In this document: positions 5,643 to 13,860 of the stretch, one piece after another
Layout of the letters: the number at the start of each line of letters is the position of its first letter
How positions within the stretch are numbered: the first letter of the stretch is position 1
NCBI GenBank assembly: GCA_937898715.1
Contig: CALEKA010000111.1
Location: 1 to 20,130, forward strand
Direction: 5' to 3'
Origin: an uncultured Prevotella sp.
Lineage (GTDB): Bacteria; Bacteroidota; Bacteroidia; Bacteroidales; Bacteroidaceae
DNA: 20,130 bases
Notes under the pieces: generated by a model
The model's input: only the letters and a program-made list of their open reading frames with translations
Told to the model about the DNA's origin: nothing
Databases searched by the model: none
Program-made: the position numbers and the translations under genes

Positions 5643-8549
5643 TTACTGAAGTTTCTGCTTTACTTCTACTTCCTGGAAGGTTTCGATGATGTCGCCTTCC
5701 TTGATGTCGTTGCAGTTGGTGAGTGAGATACCACACTCGAAGTTGGTGGTCACTTCCTTCACATCGTCCTTGAAGCGCTTCAATGCGTTGATTTCGCCTG
5801 TGAAGATTACGATACCATCGCGGATGAGGCGTGCTTTGTCGGTGCGCTTCACCTTGCCATCGAGCACGTAGGCACCTGCCACGTAGCCCACCTTGGAGAT
5901 GTGGTATACCTGGCGCACTTCGATATTGGCGGTGATCTCTTCCTTGATGACGGGCTCGAGCATACCTTCCATGGCCACCTTGACGTCTTCGATAGCGTCG
6001 TAGATGACGGAGTACTGACGGATTTCTACGCCATCGCGCTCGGCAAGCTTGCGGGCCTGCTGTGACGGACGTACCTGGAAGCCCACGATGATGGCTTCGG
6101 AGGCTGCGGCAAGCGTAACGTCGTTTTCGCTGATCTGACCTACGCCCTTGTAGATTACCTTCACTACGATGTTCTCTGTAGAGAGCTTGATGAAGGAGTC
6201 GGCGAGGGCTTCGACCGAACCGTCTACGTCGGCCTTGACGATGATGTTGAGCTCATGGTAAGATCCCATCTTGAGGCGTTTACCGATCTTCTCGAGGGTG
6301 AGTACTTCACGCGTACGGAGGTCTTGCTCGCGCTGGAGCTGCTCACGCTTGTTGGCGATTTCGCGAGCTTCTTGCTCTGTCTCCATCACGTGGAATTGGT
6401 CGCCGGCCTGCGGTGCACCGTTGAATCCGAGCAGTGTGGCTGCCATTGAGGGGCCTACATTGTCGATGCGTGCGCCACGCTCGTTGAAGAGGGCTTTTAC
6501 ACGGCCGTAGTTGGTACCAGCCAGTACGATGTCGCCCTGGTGGAGTGTACCGTTGGATACGAGGATGGTGGCCACGTAGCCACGACCCTTGTCGAGCGAC
6601 GACTCGATGACTGTACCCGTAGCCTTGCGGTTGGGGTTGGCCTTGAGCTCGAGCATGTCGGCTTCGAGGAGTACCTTCTCGAGGAGTTCCTTCACGCCGG
6701 TACCCTTCTTGGCGCTGATGTCTTGGCTCTGATATTTGCCGCCCCATTCCTCTACGAGGAAGTTCATGGCAGCCAGTCCTTCCTTAATCTTGTCGGGGTT
6801 GGCATGGGGCTTATCTACTTTGTTGATAGCGAAGACGATGGGCACGTTGGCAGCCGTGGCGTGGCTGATGGCTTCCTTCGTCTGGGGCATGATGTCGTCG
6901 TCGGCAGCGATGATGATGATGGCGATATCTGTCACCTGTGCACCGCGGGCACGCATGGCGGTAAAGGCTTCGTGACCCGGTGTGTCGAGGAAGGTGATGC
7001 GGCGTCCGTTTTCGAGCGTCACGTTGTAAGCACCGATGTGCTGCGTGATACCGCCGGCTTCGCCTGCGATGACGTTCGACTTGCGGATGTAGTCGAGCAG
7101 TGAGGTCTTACCATGGTCGACGTGACCCATCACCGTAACGATCGGTGCACGGGGCTCGAGGTCTTCGGGATTGTCTTCTTCCTCGGCGATGGCTTCCTGC
7201 ACGTCGGCAGCTACGTATTCTGTCTTGAATCCGAACTCTTCGGCTACGAGGTCGATGGTCTCAGCGTCCATGCGCTGGTTGATGCTGACCATGATGCCGA
7301 TGCTCATACAGGTGGCGATGACCTTTGTCACGGGCACGTCCATCATCTGGGCGAGCTCGTTGGCTGTCACGAATTCGGTGAGCTTCAGTACTTTGCTCTC
7401 GGCCTTAGCTTCGCGGCGTTCCTCTTCGGCACGCTGGTGCTGCTGTTCGCGCTTTTCCTTACGGTACTTGGCGCCCTTGCTTCCCTTCTGCTTGCTGGTG
7501 AGGCGTGCGAGCGTTTCCTTTACTTGCTTAGCTACGTCTTCGTCGCTTACTTCAGCTTTTTGCTGCTCTTTGGCGCGACGGTTGCGGTTCTTGTTGGCGC
7601 TCTTGCCGTTTTGTCCGCCACCAGCTTGCTGGTTGTTGCGGTTCTGCTGGCCTTGAGCGTTGTTGCCGTTCTGACGCTTTTTGCCGTTGTTGTTGCCGCT
7701 GGTCTTGGGCTGGTTGGCAGCGTTGTTCACGTCGACGCGTTCACTACCTATGCGGTTGCGCTTTTTGCGCTGTCCGGCTTGTCCGCCTGCCGCCTGTCCG
7801 CCTTGAGCGTTAGCGCCTTGCTTATTGCGTTCGCGACGACGCTCTTCCTTGCTTTTCTTCTTAGGACGGGTGTTGGAGTTGATAGCACTCAGGTCGATGG
7901 TGCCCAATACTTTGGGACCTGTGATTTCGGCTTGAGGGTGGAGTTTGAACACGCCGTTCTCTTCTTCGCCGATGGCTTTGGTTCTTTCTTCTACGGAGGG
8001 ACGTGCGTTGTTGCCGTTAGTGTTTTGGGTCATTGGTTGTGATTTGGAAGTGGTGTCTTGGGCATCGGCCTTGACTGCTTCCTTGGCCTCGGCTTGGGCA
8101 GGGGCTGCGGGAGACTGTGCAGCCTCTGCTGCGTCAGGCGTATTGGGGCTCTTTGCCTGGGCTTTGGGTTCCGAGGGTTGAGCGGTTTTCTGAGTTTGTG
8201 GTTCGGCGGTGGGCTTTTGGTCGAGGTCGATGGTGCCTTTTACTGTGAGGTGCGGACGCATACTGTCGGGCACGACGGTCTCTACCACCTGGCTCTCAGC
8301 TTCAGCTTTGCGGTTTTTGGCCGAAGTCGAACGCTTCTTTTCCTGGCGGTCTTGCATCTTCTCTTCAGCTTGGTTGCGCAGAGTTTTGTCGGCGCTGAAG
8401 GCTTGTTTCAAGAGCTCGTACTGCTTCTCGTCGAGTTTCTGATTGGGGTCGTTACTGGGCACGGGGGCGCCTTTCTCCTTGAGGAGGTCGGTAATCGACT
8501 GCAGTCCGACACCAAATTCTTTGATTGCTTTATTTAATCTGATACTCAT
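5643..8549 (-). CDS. infB: Translation initiation factor IF-2
   Basis: IF-2 is the GTPase that places initiator tRNA on the 30S subunit and promotes subunit joining. The 968-residue product starts MSIRLNKAIKEFGVG (IF2_N type). A low-complexity linker rich in A, Q, N, G and K/R covers about 60-375. A second IF2_N-like helical module lies at about 385-450. The G domain has G1 GHVDHGKT (475-482), G3 DTPGH (522-526), G4 NKVD (576-579) and G5 SAKKG (from 612). Domains II-IV run to the C-terminus. The length is typical of long Bacteroidetes IF-2. It is the last gene of rimP-nusA-infB, 108 bases after nusA, and is followed by a terminator. The ATG at 8549 gives the conserved N-terminus. Confidence 0.98.
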   Translation of the reverse strand: MSIRLNKAIKEFGVGLQSITDLLKEKGAPVPSNDPNQKLDEKQYELLKQAFSADKTLRNQAEEKMQDRQEKKRSTSAKNRKAEAESQVVETVVPDSMRPHLTVKGTIDLDQKPTAEPQTQKTAQPSEPKAQAKSPNTPDAAEAAQSPAAPAQAEAKEAVKADAQDTTSKSQPMTQNTNGNNARPSVEERTKAIGEEENGVFKLHPQAEITGPKVLGTIDLSAINSNTRPKKKSKEERRRERNKQGANAQGGQAAGGQAGQRKKRNRIGSERVDVNNAANQPKTSGNNNGKKRQNGNNAQGQQNRNNQQAGGGQNGKSANKNRNRRAKEQQKAEVSDEDVAKQVKETLARLTSKQKGSKGAKYRKEKREQQHQRAEEERREAKAESKVLKLTEFVTANELAQMMDVPVTKVIATCMSIGIMVSINQRMDAETIDLVAEEFGFKTEYVAADVQEAIAEEEDNPEDLEPRAPIVTVMGHVDHGKTSLLDYIRKSNVIAGEAGGITQHIGAYNVTLENGRRITFLDTPGHEAFTAMRARGAQVTDIAIIIIAADDDIMPQTKEAISHATAANVPIVFAINKVDKPHANPDKIKEGLAAMNFLVEEWGGKYQSQDISAKKGTGVKELLEKVLLEADMLELKANPNRKATGTVIESSLDKGRGYVATILVSNGTLHQGDIVLAGTNYGRVKALFNERGARIDNVGPSMAATLLGFNGAPQAGDQFHVMETEQEAREIANKREQLQREQDLRTREVLTLEKIGKRLKMGSYHELNIIVKADVDGSVEALADSFIKLSTENIVVKVIYKGVGQISENDVTLAAASEAIIVGFQVRPSQQARKLAERDGVEIRQYSVIYDAIEDVKVAMEGMLEPVIKEEITANIEVRQVYHISKVGYVAGAYVLDGKVKRTDKARLIRDGIVIFTGEINALKRFKDDVKEVTTNFECGISLTNCNDIKEGDIIETFQEVEVKQKLQ

Positions 8550-8657
8550 GCAATGGGGTTAAGGGGTTGCTAATGTGAATGGATCTTTTTTACTGTGGCA
8601 GTACAGAGATGTGTGCTCCACGTGTGAAGAGTTGGGCGATGTGTGCCCTCCGTTCCA

Positions 8658-9992
8658 TTAGCTTTCTTCACCTGCGCTTGGAGCGGCAGGCTCATTGGGT
8701 TCGTCGGCGCTTGGAGCGGCGGCAGCTTTGTCGTCGTCTTCAAACTCGGCACGCAGTATGCGCAGTACGTCGTCGACGGTGCTTTCTTCGAGGTCGGCTT
8801 TTTCGATGAGCATTTCGCGCGGAGCGTTGAGCACGTCCTTAGCGGTCTCAAGACCAATGCCCTTGATGGCATCGATTACCCACTGGTCGATTTCGTCGGA
8901 GAATTCGTCGAGATAGATGTCTTCGGTCATTTCTTCGCCTTCTACTTCGCGGAACACGTCGATGGTATACTCTGTCAGCATGGAGGCGAGCTTGATGTTC
9001 ATACCGCCCTTACCGATGGCGAGGCTTACTTCCTCGGGGCGGAGGTATACTTCAGCCTTCTTCTCTTCTTCGTGGAGCACTACCTTGGATACCTGTGCGG
9101 GGTTGAGGGCGCGCTGGATGAAGAGTGAGATGTTGTTGGTGAAGTTGATCACGTCGATGTTCTCATTGTGGAGCTCGCGTACCACACCGTGTATACGGCT
9201 ACCCTTTACGCCTACGCAGGCGCCTACGGGGTCGATGCGGTCGTCATAGCTTTCTACGGCAATCTTGGCTCTTTCGCCAGGGATGCGGGCTATGCGGCAG
9301 AGGCGGATAATGCCGTCGGCGATTTCGGGAATTTCATTCTCGAGCAAGCGCTGCAGGAATACGGGCGAGGTGCGTGAGAGGTAGATTTTGGGATTGCCAT
9401 TGGCATTGTCTACACGATCGATGACAGCGGTCACGTTGTCGCCTTTATGGAAGAAGTCGCGGGGGATCTGCTGCGATTTAGGCAGATAGAGTTCGTTTTT
9501 CTCTTCGTCCATGAGCAATGTCTCGCTCTTCCATGTCTGGTATACCTCGGCGGTGATGAGTTCGCCCACGCGGTCCTTATATTTATTGTAGAGCGCGTCG
9601 TGCTCCAGCTCCAGGATTTTGCTGGCGAGTGTCTGACGCAGCGTAAGGATGGCACGGCGGCCGAAGTCGGCGAAGTGGATCTCTTCTGATACGTCTTCAC
9701 CCACCTCGTAGGTAGCATCGATCTTCTGTGCTTCCGACAGAGAGATTTGCTTGTTAGGGTCTTCCACTTCGTCGTCGTTGACAACTACGCGGTTGCGGTA
9801 GATTTCGCAGTCGCCCTTGTCGGGGTTGACAATCACGTCGAAGTTTTCATCGGAGCCGAATATCTTGGCAATAACGCTACGGAAGCTTTCCTCGAGCACA
9901 CCCACCATGGTGGTTATGTCGATATTCTTATTCTGTTTGAATTCCGCAAAAGTGTCGATCAGACTTACGGTTTCTTGCTTTTTCTTAGCCAT
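8658..9992 (-). CDS. nusA: Transcription termination/antitermination factor NusA
   Basis: NusA binds RNA polymerase and nascent RNA and affects pausing, termination and antitermination. I start at the ATG at 9992 (MAKKKQETVSLIDTF, 444 residues). An upstream in-frame ATG at 10025 would overlap rimP and add 11 residues that look non-native. The N-terminal polymerase-binding domain covers about 1-125 and the S1 domain about 135-205. Two KH motifs follow, GVKGSRIHG (261-269) and AIGKGGMNIKLAS (325-337). The C-terminus has a helical segment rich in Glu/Asp (about 370-444). There are no long repeated acidic domains as in E. coli NusA, so it is of the shorter type. It lies 19 bases after rimP. Confidence 0.97.
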   Translation of the reverse strand: MAKKKQETVSLIDTFAEFKQNKNIDITTMVGVLEESFRSVIAKIFGSDENFDVIVNPDKGDCEIYRNRVVVNDDEVEDPNKQISLSEAQKIDATYEVGEDVSEEIHFADFGRRAILTLRQTLASKILELEHDALYNKYKDRVGELITAEVYQTWKSETLLMDEEKNELYLPKSQQIPRDFFHKGDNVTAVIDRVDNANGNPKIYLSRTSPVFLQRLLENEIPEIADGIIRLCRIARIPGERAKIAVESYDDRIDPVGACVGVKGSRIHGVVRELHNENIDVINFTNNISLFIQRALNPAQVSKVVLHEEEKKAEVYLRPEEVSLAIGKGGMNIKLASMLTEYTIDVFREVEGEEMTEDIYLDEFSDEIDQWVIDAIKGIGLETAKDVLNAPREMLIEKADLEESTVDDVLRILRAEFEDDDKAAAAPSADEPNEPAAPSAGEES

Positions 9993-10011
9993 TATGATAG
10001 AGTGTGTGAGT

Positions 10012-10479
10012 TTATTTGAAATCAATGATATACTTCGTCTGCTTCACTTGGTCGAAGGTGAAGGGGATGGTGCGCTCCACGAGTTTGGGGCGCTTGGCTC
10101 CCTCTTCGCGCACCTTCTCTTCTATGGTGAGTGTGAAGCCTTCCGGTGTGACGTCGGCGAGCACTCCTTGCAGCTTTTTCCCCTCTGTAGTGAGCACTTC
10201 TACACGTTCGCCCTGGTGAATCTCATACTGGCGCAGCACTTTGAAAGGCTGACCTATGCCAGCGCTGCCTACTTCGAGCTCGAAGTCTTCCTGCTCGCGG
10301 TCGAGGTGGCTCTCGATGAAGCGGCTCAGTTCTACGCAATCTTCAATCCATACGCCCTCTTCGTGGTCGATCTCCACCACGATGCGGTCGTCGGGGCTGA
10401 TGGTCAGGTCGGTCAGAAAGTATTCTTTCCCCTCCAACCACTGTTCCACCAAATTCTTTACAATTTTCTTGTCAATCAT
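10012..10479 (-). CDS. rimP: Ribosome maturation factor RimP
   Basis: RimP assists late assembly of the 30S subunit. The 155-residue product has the usual length and the RimP order: an N-terminal alpha/beta domain (to about 80) with the segment DRIVVEIDHEEGVWIEDCVELSRFIE, then ELEVGSAGIGQPFKVLRQY (about 87-105), the family's most conserved region. A C-terminal SH3-like domain follows (about 106-155). It is the first gene of rimP-nusA-infB, an order conserved across most bacteria. A full promoter lies about 70 bases upstream. Confidence 0.97.
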   Translation of the reverse strand: MIDKKIVKNLVEQWLEGKEYFLTDLTISPDDRIVVEIDHEEGVWIEDCVELSRFIESHLDREQEDFELEVGSAGIGQPFKVLRQYEIHQGERVEVLTTEGKKLQGVLADVTPEGFTLTIEEKVREEGAKRPKLVERTIPFTFDQVKQTKYIIDFK

Positions 10480-10547
10480 TTGCGGTTATTGAGTGGTAAA
10501 AAGAAGTGAGGAACTTTTCTAAGAAAGCCCCTCACTCAATCTTGCTG

Positions 10548-10580
10548 CAAAGTTACGAATATTTCCTTGTGTGTTCCAAA
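10548..10580 (-). promoter_or_regulatory. Promoter of rimP-nusA-infB
   Basis: On the minus strand TTTG (10580-10577), 21 bases, TAACTTTG (10555-10548). It matches the Bacteroidetes sigma-AB consensus and predicts a leader of about 65 bases. It is divergent from, and about 16 bases away from, the plus-strand promoter at 10596. Confidence 0.8.
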
Positions 10581-10595
10581 TATTTCAAGCGCTTT

Positions 10596-10628
10596 TTTGT
10601 GCTGAGTGGAATAAAAGAGCTACTTTTG
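10596..10628 (+). promoter_or_regulatory. Promoter of the glycosyltransferase pair 10684-12389
   Basis: TTTG (10596-10599), 21 bases, TACTTTTG (10621-10628), matching the consensus in sequence and spacing. It is 55 bases before the ATG at 10684. Because it is back-to-back with the rimP promoter, the two may compete. Confidence 0.8.
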
Positions 10629-10683
10629 CAGCCGATTACGCTCAAAGTGCGAGACTATAGGCTCAAAAGACACTTATTACGAT

Positions 10684-11496
10684 ATGAAACTTAGTGTAGT
10701 AACGATCAACTATAACAACTGCAAGGGACTTGAAAAAACGCTCCGTTCTGTCACATCTCAGCTCACGCCCGACGTGGAATACGTTGTCATCGATGGTGGT
10801 TCGACCGATGGCAGTGTAGATCTCATTAAGGAGTATGAGAAGAATATCTCCTTCTGGCTGAGCGAGCCCGATAAGGGCATCTATAATGCCATGAATAAGG
10901 GCATTGCTCATGCCAAGGGCGAATATATCAATTTTATGAATTCGGGTGATTGCTTTCACTCTTCCGACGTGCTCTCTCGGGTGCTCCCTCTGCTGCAAGG
11001 AAAAGATTTCTACGTGGGCAATGAATATTGGGTGGGAGAAGGACTGCTGAAGTTCATAGAGAGTCCAGAGCAGATACACGTGGCGCGTCTCATGTTTAAG
11101 GCTTTGCCTCATCAAGCAACTTTTATTCGCAGAGAGCAGTTGGTCAGAAGACCCTACGACGAAAGTTACAAGATAGCTGCCGATTGGGAGCAGATGTTTT
11201 ACGAGCTGATTATCAATGATGCGTCCTATGAACATCTTGACATGGTGATAGACGACTTTGATACTAATGGCATTTCTCATGATGAAAAGCATGCTGAACT
11301 GCAAAGGCAGGAATGTGAGCGTGTGCGACAGGAGCTCTTGCCCACAAGGATCTATCAGCTCATCGGCAATCGCGACAAGTATTTGCGCAAAATAGTGTAC
11401 GCCTTGGGCTATGAATCGCCTCTGAAACGTGATATGAAGATTCTTCGCAATGCGGCGAGACTTCTTCTGAAAGATTTGTTCAAACGTAGTAAATAG
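10684..11496 (+). CDS. Glycosyltransferase family 2
   Basis: GT2 enzymes transfer a sugar from a nucleotide-sugar donor with inversion. The 270-residue product begins MKLSVVTINYNN, the family's first strand. The donor-binding motif DGGSTDGS lies at 37-44, EPDKGIYNAMNKGI at 61-74, and NSGD at 86-89 stands in the DxD position. QATFIRRE follows in the acceptor region. This motif set is typical of WcaA-like GT2 enzymes of capsule or LPS loci. There is no membrane helix, so it should be cytosolic or peripheral. It is first in a two-gene plus-strand unit, 32 bases before the next gene. The exact linkage cannot be told. Confidence 0.92.
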   Translation: MKLSVVTINYNNCKGLEKTLRSVTSQLTPDVEYVVIDGGSTDGSVDLIKEYEKNISFWLSEPDKGIYNAMNKGIAHAKGEYINFMNSGDCFHSSDVLSRVLPLLQGKDFYVGNEYWVGEGLLKFIESPEQIHVARLMFKALPHQATFIRREQLVRRPYDESYKIAADWEQMFYELIINDASYEHLDMVIDDFDTNGISHDEKHAELQRQECERVRQELLPTRIYQLIGNRDKYLRKIVYALGYESPLKRDMKILRNAARLLLKDLFKRSK

Positions 11497-11528
11497 ATTA
11501 TAATCGTCACAATCGTCACAATTGCCAT

Positions 11529-12389
11529 ATGGAAGTAGCGACTTTGTCTCAGCGTAAAGTATTTCTCTCATTTGCCGACAAGCGATATGTTGGTGCATTG
11601 AATGCTCTGAAGGAATGCACCAAGCATTTCCCTTTTGACGAAAGGTATTTTCTCAATGAGGACGACCTTCCTGCAGACTATCTACGTTCGTTGCATTATG
11701 GGCTGTATCGGCGTGGGTTTGGCTATTGGCGGTGGAAATCTTATCTGATTCGCGAGCGTTTGCAGATGATGAACGAGGGGGATATCCTTGTCTATACCGA
11801 TGCAGGAGTGTATTGGAATGAAAAAGGCATGAAGCGCTTTGAAGAATACATGCGGATGCTTGAGGGAGATGATTTTCTCATCACCTTCCAATCTTCTTAT
11901 TTGGAGAAGGATTATTCAAAGGGGGATATACTGGAGTTTACGGGACATTACAATCATGACGATGTGCTTATGTCGTTACAGCTATTAAGCGGCATTATTA
12001 TAGTAAAGAAGTGTGCAGAGGGGCTGCGTTTTGTAGAGGATTGGTATGATCTTTGCCACCATCATTTCGACTTGATTTCGGACAGAGTCTCTGAGCTTCC
12101 ATGCATTCGTGGATTTGTGGAGAACCGTCACGACCAAAGTGCCCTATCGTTGCTTGCCAAGCAGCGCAGACACATTGAAATATCTTATAAGGAGACGCTT
12201 CCGCTCAGCCTTGATTGGAGCCAGATGGAAGCCTTCCCCATACAAGCTCGACAATATAAGAAGAAAAAGATGACGTGGAAGGAGAAGCACATTTTCGAAT
12301 TGAAGAAGCCTTACACCAAATTGATAGCTTGGTACTTGAAGCGCTACAAGCATTTTTATTTTTCACCTACCACGAAAGTCTATTGGTAA
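11529..12389 (+). CDS. Putative glycosyltransferase with WxWK and DxD-like motifs
   Basis: A 286-residue protein without a signal peptide. GYWRWKSY (65-72) followed by DILVYTDAG (85-93) resembles uncharacterised glycosyltransferase-like proteins of surface-polysaccharide loci in which a G-x-W-x-W-K segment precedes an acidic D-x-G strand. NRHDQSALSLLAK (about 200-212) resembles the HDQS acceptor-side motif of such proteins. The C-terminus is basic (about 240-280, KKKKMTWKEKH onward), suiting contact with the membrane. It is co-transcribed with the GT2 gene upstream and followed by an intrinsic terminator. I cannot assign a CAZy family or substrate; the functional call rests on these motifs and the neighbours. 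Confidence 0.6.
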   Translation: MEVATLSQRKVFLSFADKRYVGALNALKECTKHFPFDERYFLNEDDLPADYLRSLHYGLYRRGFGYWRWKSYLIRERLQMMNEGDILVYTDAGVYWNEKGMKRFEEYMRMLEGDDFLITFQSSYLEKDYSKGDILEFTGHYNHDDVLMSLQLLSGIIIVKKCAEGLRFVEDWYDLCHHHFDLISDRVSELPCIRGFVENRHDQSALSLLAKQRRHIEISYKETLPLSLDWSQMEAFPIQARQYKKKKMTWKEKHIFELKKPYTKLIAWYLKRYKHFYFSPTTKVYW

Positions 12390-12449
12390 AGTATTAGCAT
12401 GGCTAATCAAGCTTTATGAAATCCTTGTGCTTCGTATGGATTATGCCGA

Positions 12450-12487
12450 GATAGTATGCTCGTTGTTCCCATACTATCGTTTTTTTT
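12450..12487 (+). terminator. Terminator of the plus-strand glycosyltransferase pair
   Basis: GATAGTATG (12450-12458) pairs with CATACTATC (12470-12478), followed by G and T8 (12480-12487). This is a classic intrinsic terminator, 60 bases past the stop at 12389. Confidence 0.85.
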
Positions 12488-12533
12488 ATCTGCAGACCGT
12501 GGTTTCTCCGTTGCCAAATGTACAACGGCTCGT

Positions 12534-12623
12534 CTGCCGGACGGCAGCGGTAGCTCTGCCGGACGGCACCGGCAGCTTTACCGGACGGCAGCGGCAGCTC
12601 TGCCGGACGGCAGCGGTAGAGCT
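12534..12623. repeat. 22-bp GC-rich tandem repeat, four copies
   Basis: Units at 12534-12555, 12556-12577, 12578-12599 and 12600-12623 (the last carries two extra bases). Each contains CCGGACGGCA, and three of the four hold a small palindrome TGCCG-GA-CGGCA. The array lies between two convergent terminators, and no gene is seen in 12390-12805. Open frames across it are a by-product of the repeat. Confidence 0.92.
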
Positions 12624-12700
12624 CAGATTGCTCTTTCGCAGACGAATAGGCGATTATCGGCTAACGGAAGCACGCTCATCTGCAGACAAACATAATAAAG

Positions 12701-12758
12701 AAAAGCCTACTCATAGGAAGGGCGAGATGCGGATCTCTCTTCCAGTGAGTAGGCTTTT
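12701..12758. terminator. Long bidirectional terminator hairpin
   Basis: AAAAGCCTACTCA (12701-12713) pairs perfectly with TGAGTAGGCTTTT (12746-12758). Inside it, GGAAG/CTTCC and GAGAT/ATCTC continue the stem to a small loop. A/T runs on both sides allow termination in either direction. It most plausibly ends the minus-strand glycosyltransferase operon, whose last stop is at 12806. Confidence 0.85.
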
Positions 12759-12805
12759 ATGTTGGGTAGAGTATTTTATTTAATAGTACCTTAAGAAGTT
12801 TAGGG

Positions 12806-13693
12806 CTATTGCAACTTTTTGAAGCAATCGGGCAGCGGATTGTCCTGCACGATGTAGCCCTTGCGAGTGAGGTCGGCTTGGATGTTTGCACCGACGACGC
12901 GAGCGTATTCCTCCTCTAAGCGTCCTTGTTTGTAGAGGTCGTAGAAGTAGCGCCAATGACGGCCTCCGTGCTTGCTCTTGCGCTGCTCGAGTTGCTTGCC
13001 GCCGTTGATCATTTTTGTTAGGAAGTGGGCTTTGTCGCGGATGTTGTAGTGGTATACGATGATGGATGAGGCGGCGATGCGGCGTGGTAGCATCTTTACC
13101 TTGTGATTGCCCATAGAAATTTGCAGATAGCCTGCGGTGCGATGCATCACTTTATGCGTCTGGTGTGTAAAGATGGAGTAGGGGGAGAGATCGAAGTCTG
13201 CATCGGCGGGAACGGCACGCACGGTTTTGTCCCATTGCGTCCAAGGACGGTTTTGCTCGGGATACACGTTGCGCACGTTGCAGCGCAGCACGTTGGCGTG
13301 GGTTGTGCTTATTTCCGTTTTGATATTTCGCTTAGGAGTGTACCAGAATTCATCGGCATCGGCATTGATCACCCAGTCGGCATGATACTTTTCTTTCGCT
13401 AATCGAATCATGCGATCCACCCAGAGCTTTTGGTTATAGTCGGTGGCATGTTCCTCTATGACCTCTAACACCCATCCTCGTTGCTTATACTCTTCAATAA
13501 TCTGTGGGGTGGAATCCGTAGAATTGTTGTCTGTGATGATAAATCCGTCCACGCCCATGCTTCGATGAAATTCAAGGTTCAAGGGCAAGAGCTCTTCCTC
13601 GTTTTTCACCAGCAAGGTCATAATAAGCTTGGGCTGTCTGGTGCGGCGGAGGGAGGAGGGTAGGCTGCAGAGAGCACTTAGGATCTTATTCAT
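12806..13693 (-). CDS. Glycosyltransferase, GT2_4 / GT92-like
   Basis: A 295-residue predicted inverting glycosyltransferase. KLIMTLLVKNEEELLPLNLEF at 22-42 is the start seen in the Glyco_tranf_2_4 family. ITDNNSTDST (53-62) is the donor-binding region and NADADEFW (110-117) holds the DxD metal site. HKVMHRT and a later HYNIRDKAHFL segment are typical of the family's second half. No signal peptide or membrane helix is evident; the first 20 residues are short, basic and hydrophobic. It is the last gene of the minus-strand glycan group, separated from the preceding gene by 167 bases that hold a 31-bp direct repeat, and is followed by a long terminator hairpin. Confidence 0.88.
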   Translation of the reverse strand: MNKILSALCSLPSSLRRTRQPKLIMTLLVKNEEELLPLNLEFHRSMGVDGFIITDNNSTDSTPQIIEEYKQRGWVLEVIEEHATDYNQKLWVDRMIRLAKEKYHADWVINADADEFWYTPKRNIKTEISTTHANVLRCNVRNVYPEQNRPWTQWDKTVRAVPADADFDLSPYSIFTHQTHKVMHRTAGYLQISMGNHKVKMLPRRIAASSIIVYHYNIRDKAHFLTKMINGGKQLEQRKSKHGGRHWRYFYDLYKQGRLEEEYARVVGANIQADLTRKGYIVQDNPLPDCFKKLQ

Positions 13694-13726
13694 ATTAATA
13701 GGTGTGGAGAGGATTATTTTAAAGGG

Positions 13727-13825
13727 TGTTGGTAACGTCTCTTATAAAGGAGATGGTAGAGTGCCCTCCCTTATAGTTGCGCGGCCATCGCTTGTGTTGG
13801 CAACGTCTCTTATAAAGGAGATGGT
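13727..13825. repeat. 31-bp direct repeat inside the glycan operon
   Basis: Copies at 13727-13757 and 13795-13825 begin TGTTGG and end GGAGATGGT. They differ at one base (T/C) and are 68 bases apart start to start. Each contains a partial palindrome around CTCTTATAAAGGAG. They occupy the gap between the genes at 13861 and 13693. No TAnnTTTG box is seen here on the minus strand. Confidence 0.92.
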
Positions 13826-13860
13826 GGCTTGATTACGTTTATCTTGAAAAGCTAAAACTT

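Noticed and set aside
7113..8042. 309-codon open frame on the plus strand, hydrophobic and membrane-like
   Set aside because: It is the antisense reading of the Ala/Gln/Lys-rich linker of infB; the apparent hydrophobicity is a complement artefact.
10663..11598. 311-codon minus-strand frame opposite the GT2 gene
   Set aside because: The plus-strand frame has clear GT2 motifs and a consensus promoter; the antisense product has no recognisable features.
12427..12783. Frames across the 22-bp repeats reading as ALPDGSG-like peptides
   Set aside because: Two plus-strand frames both stay open because of the repeat itself; terminators bracket the region and no start signal is evident.
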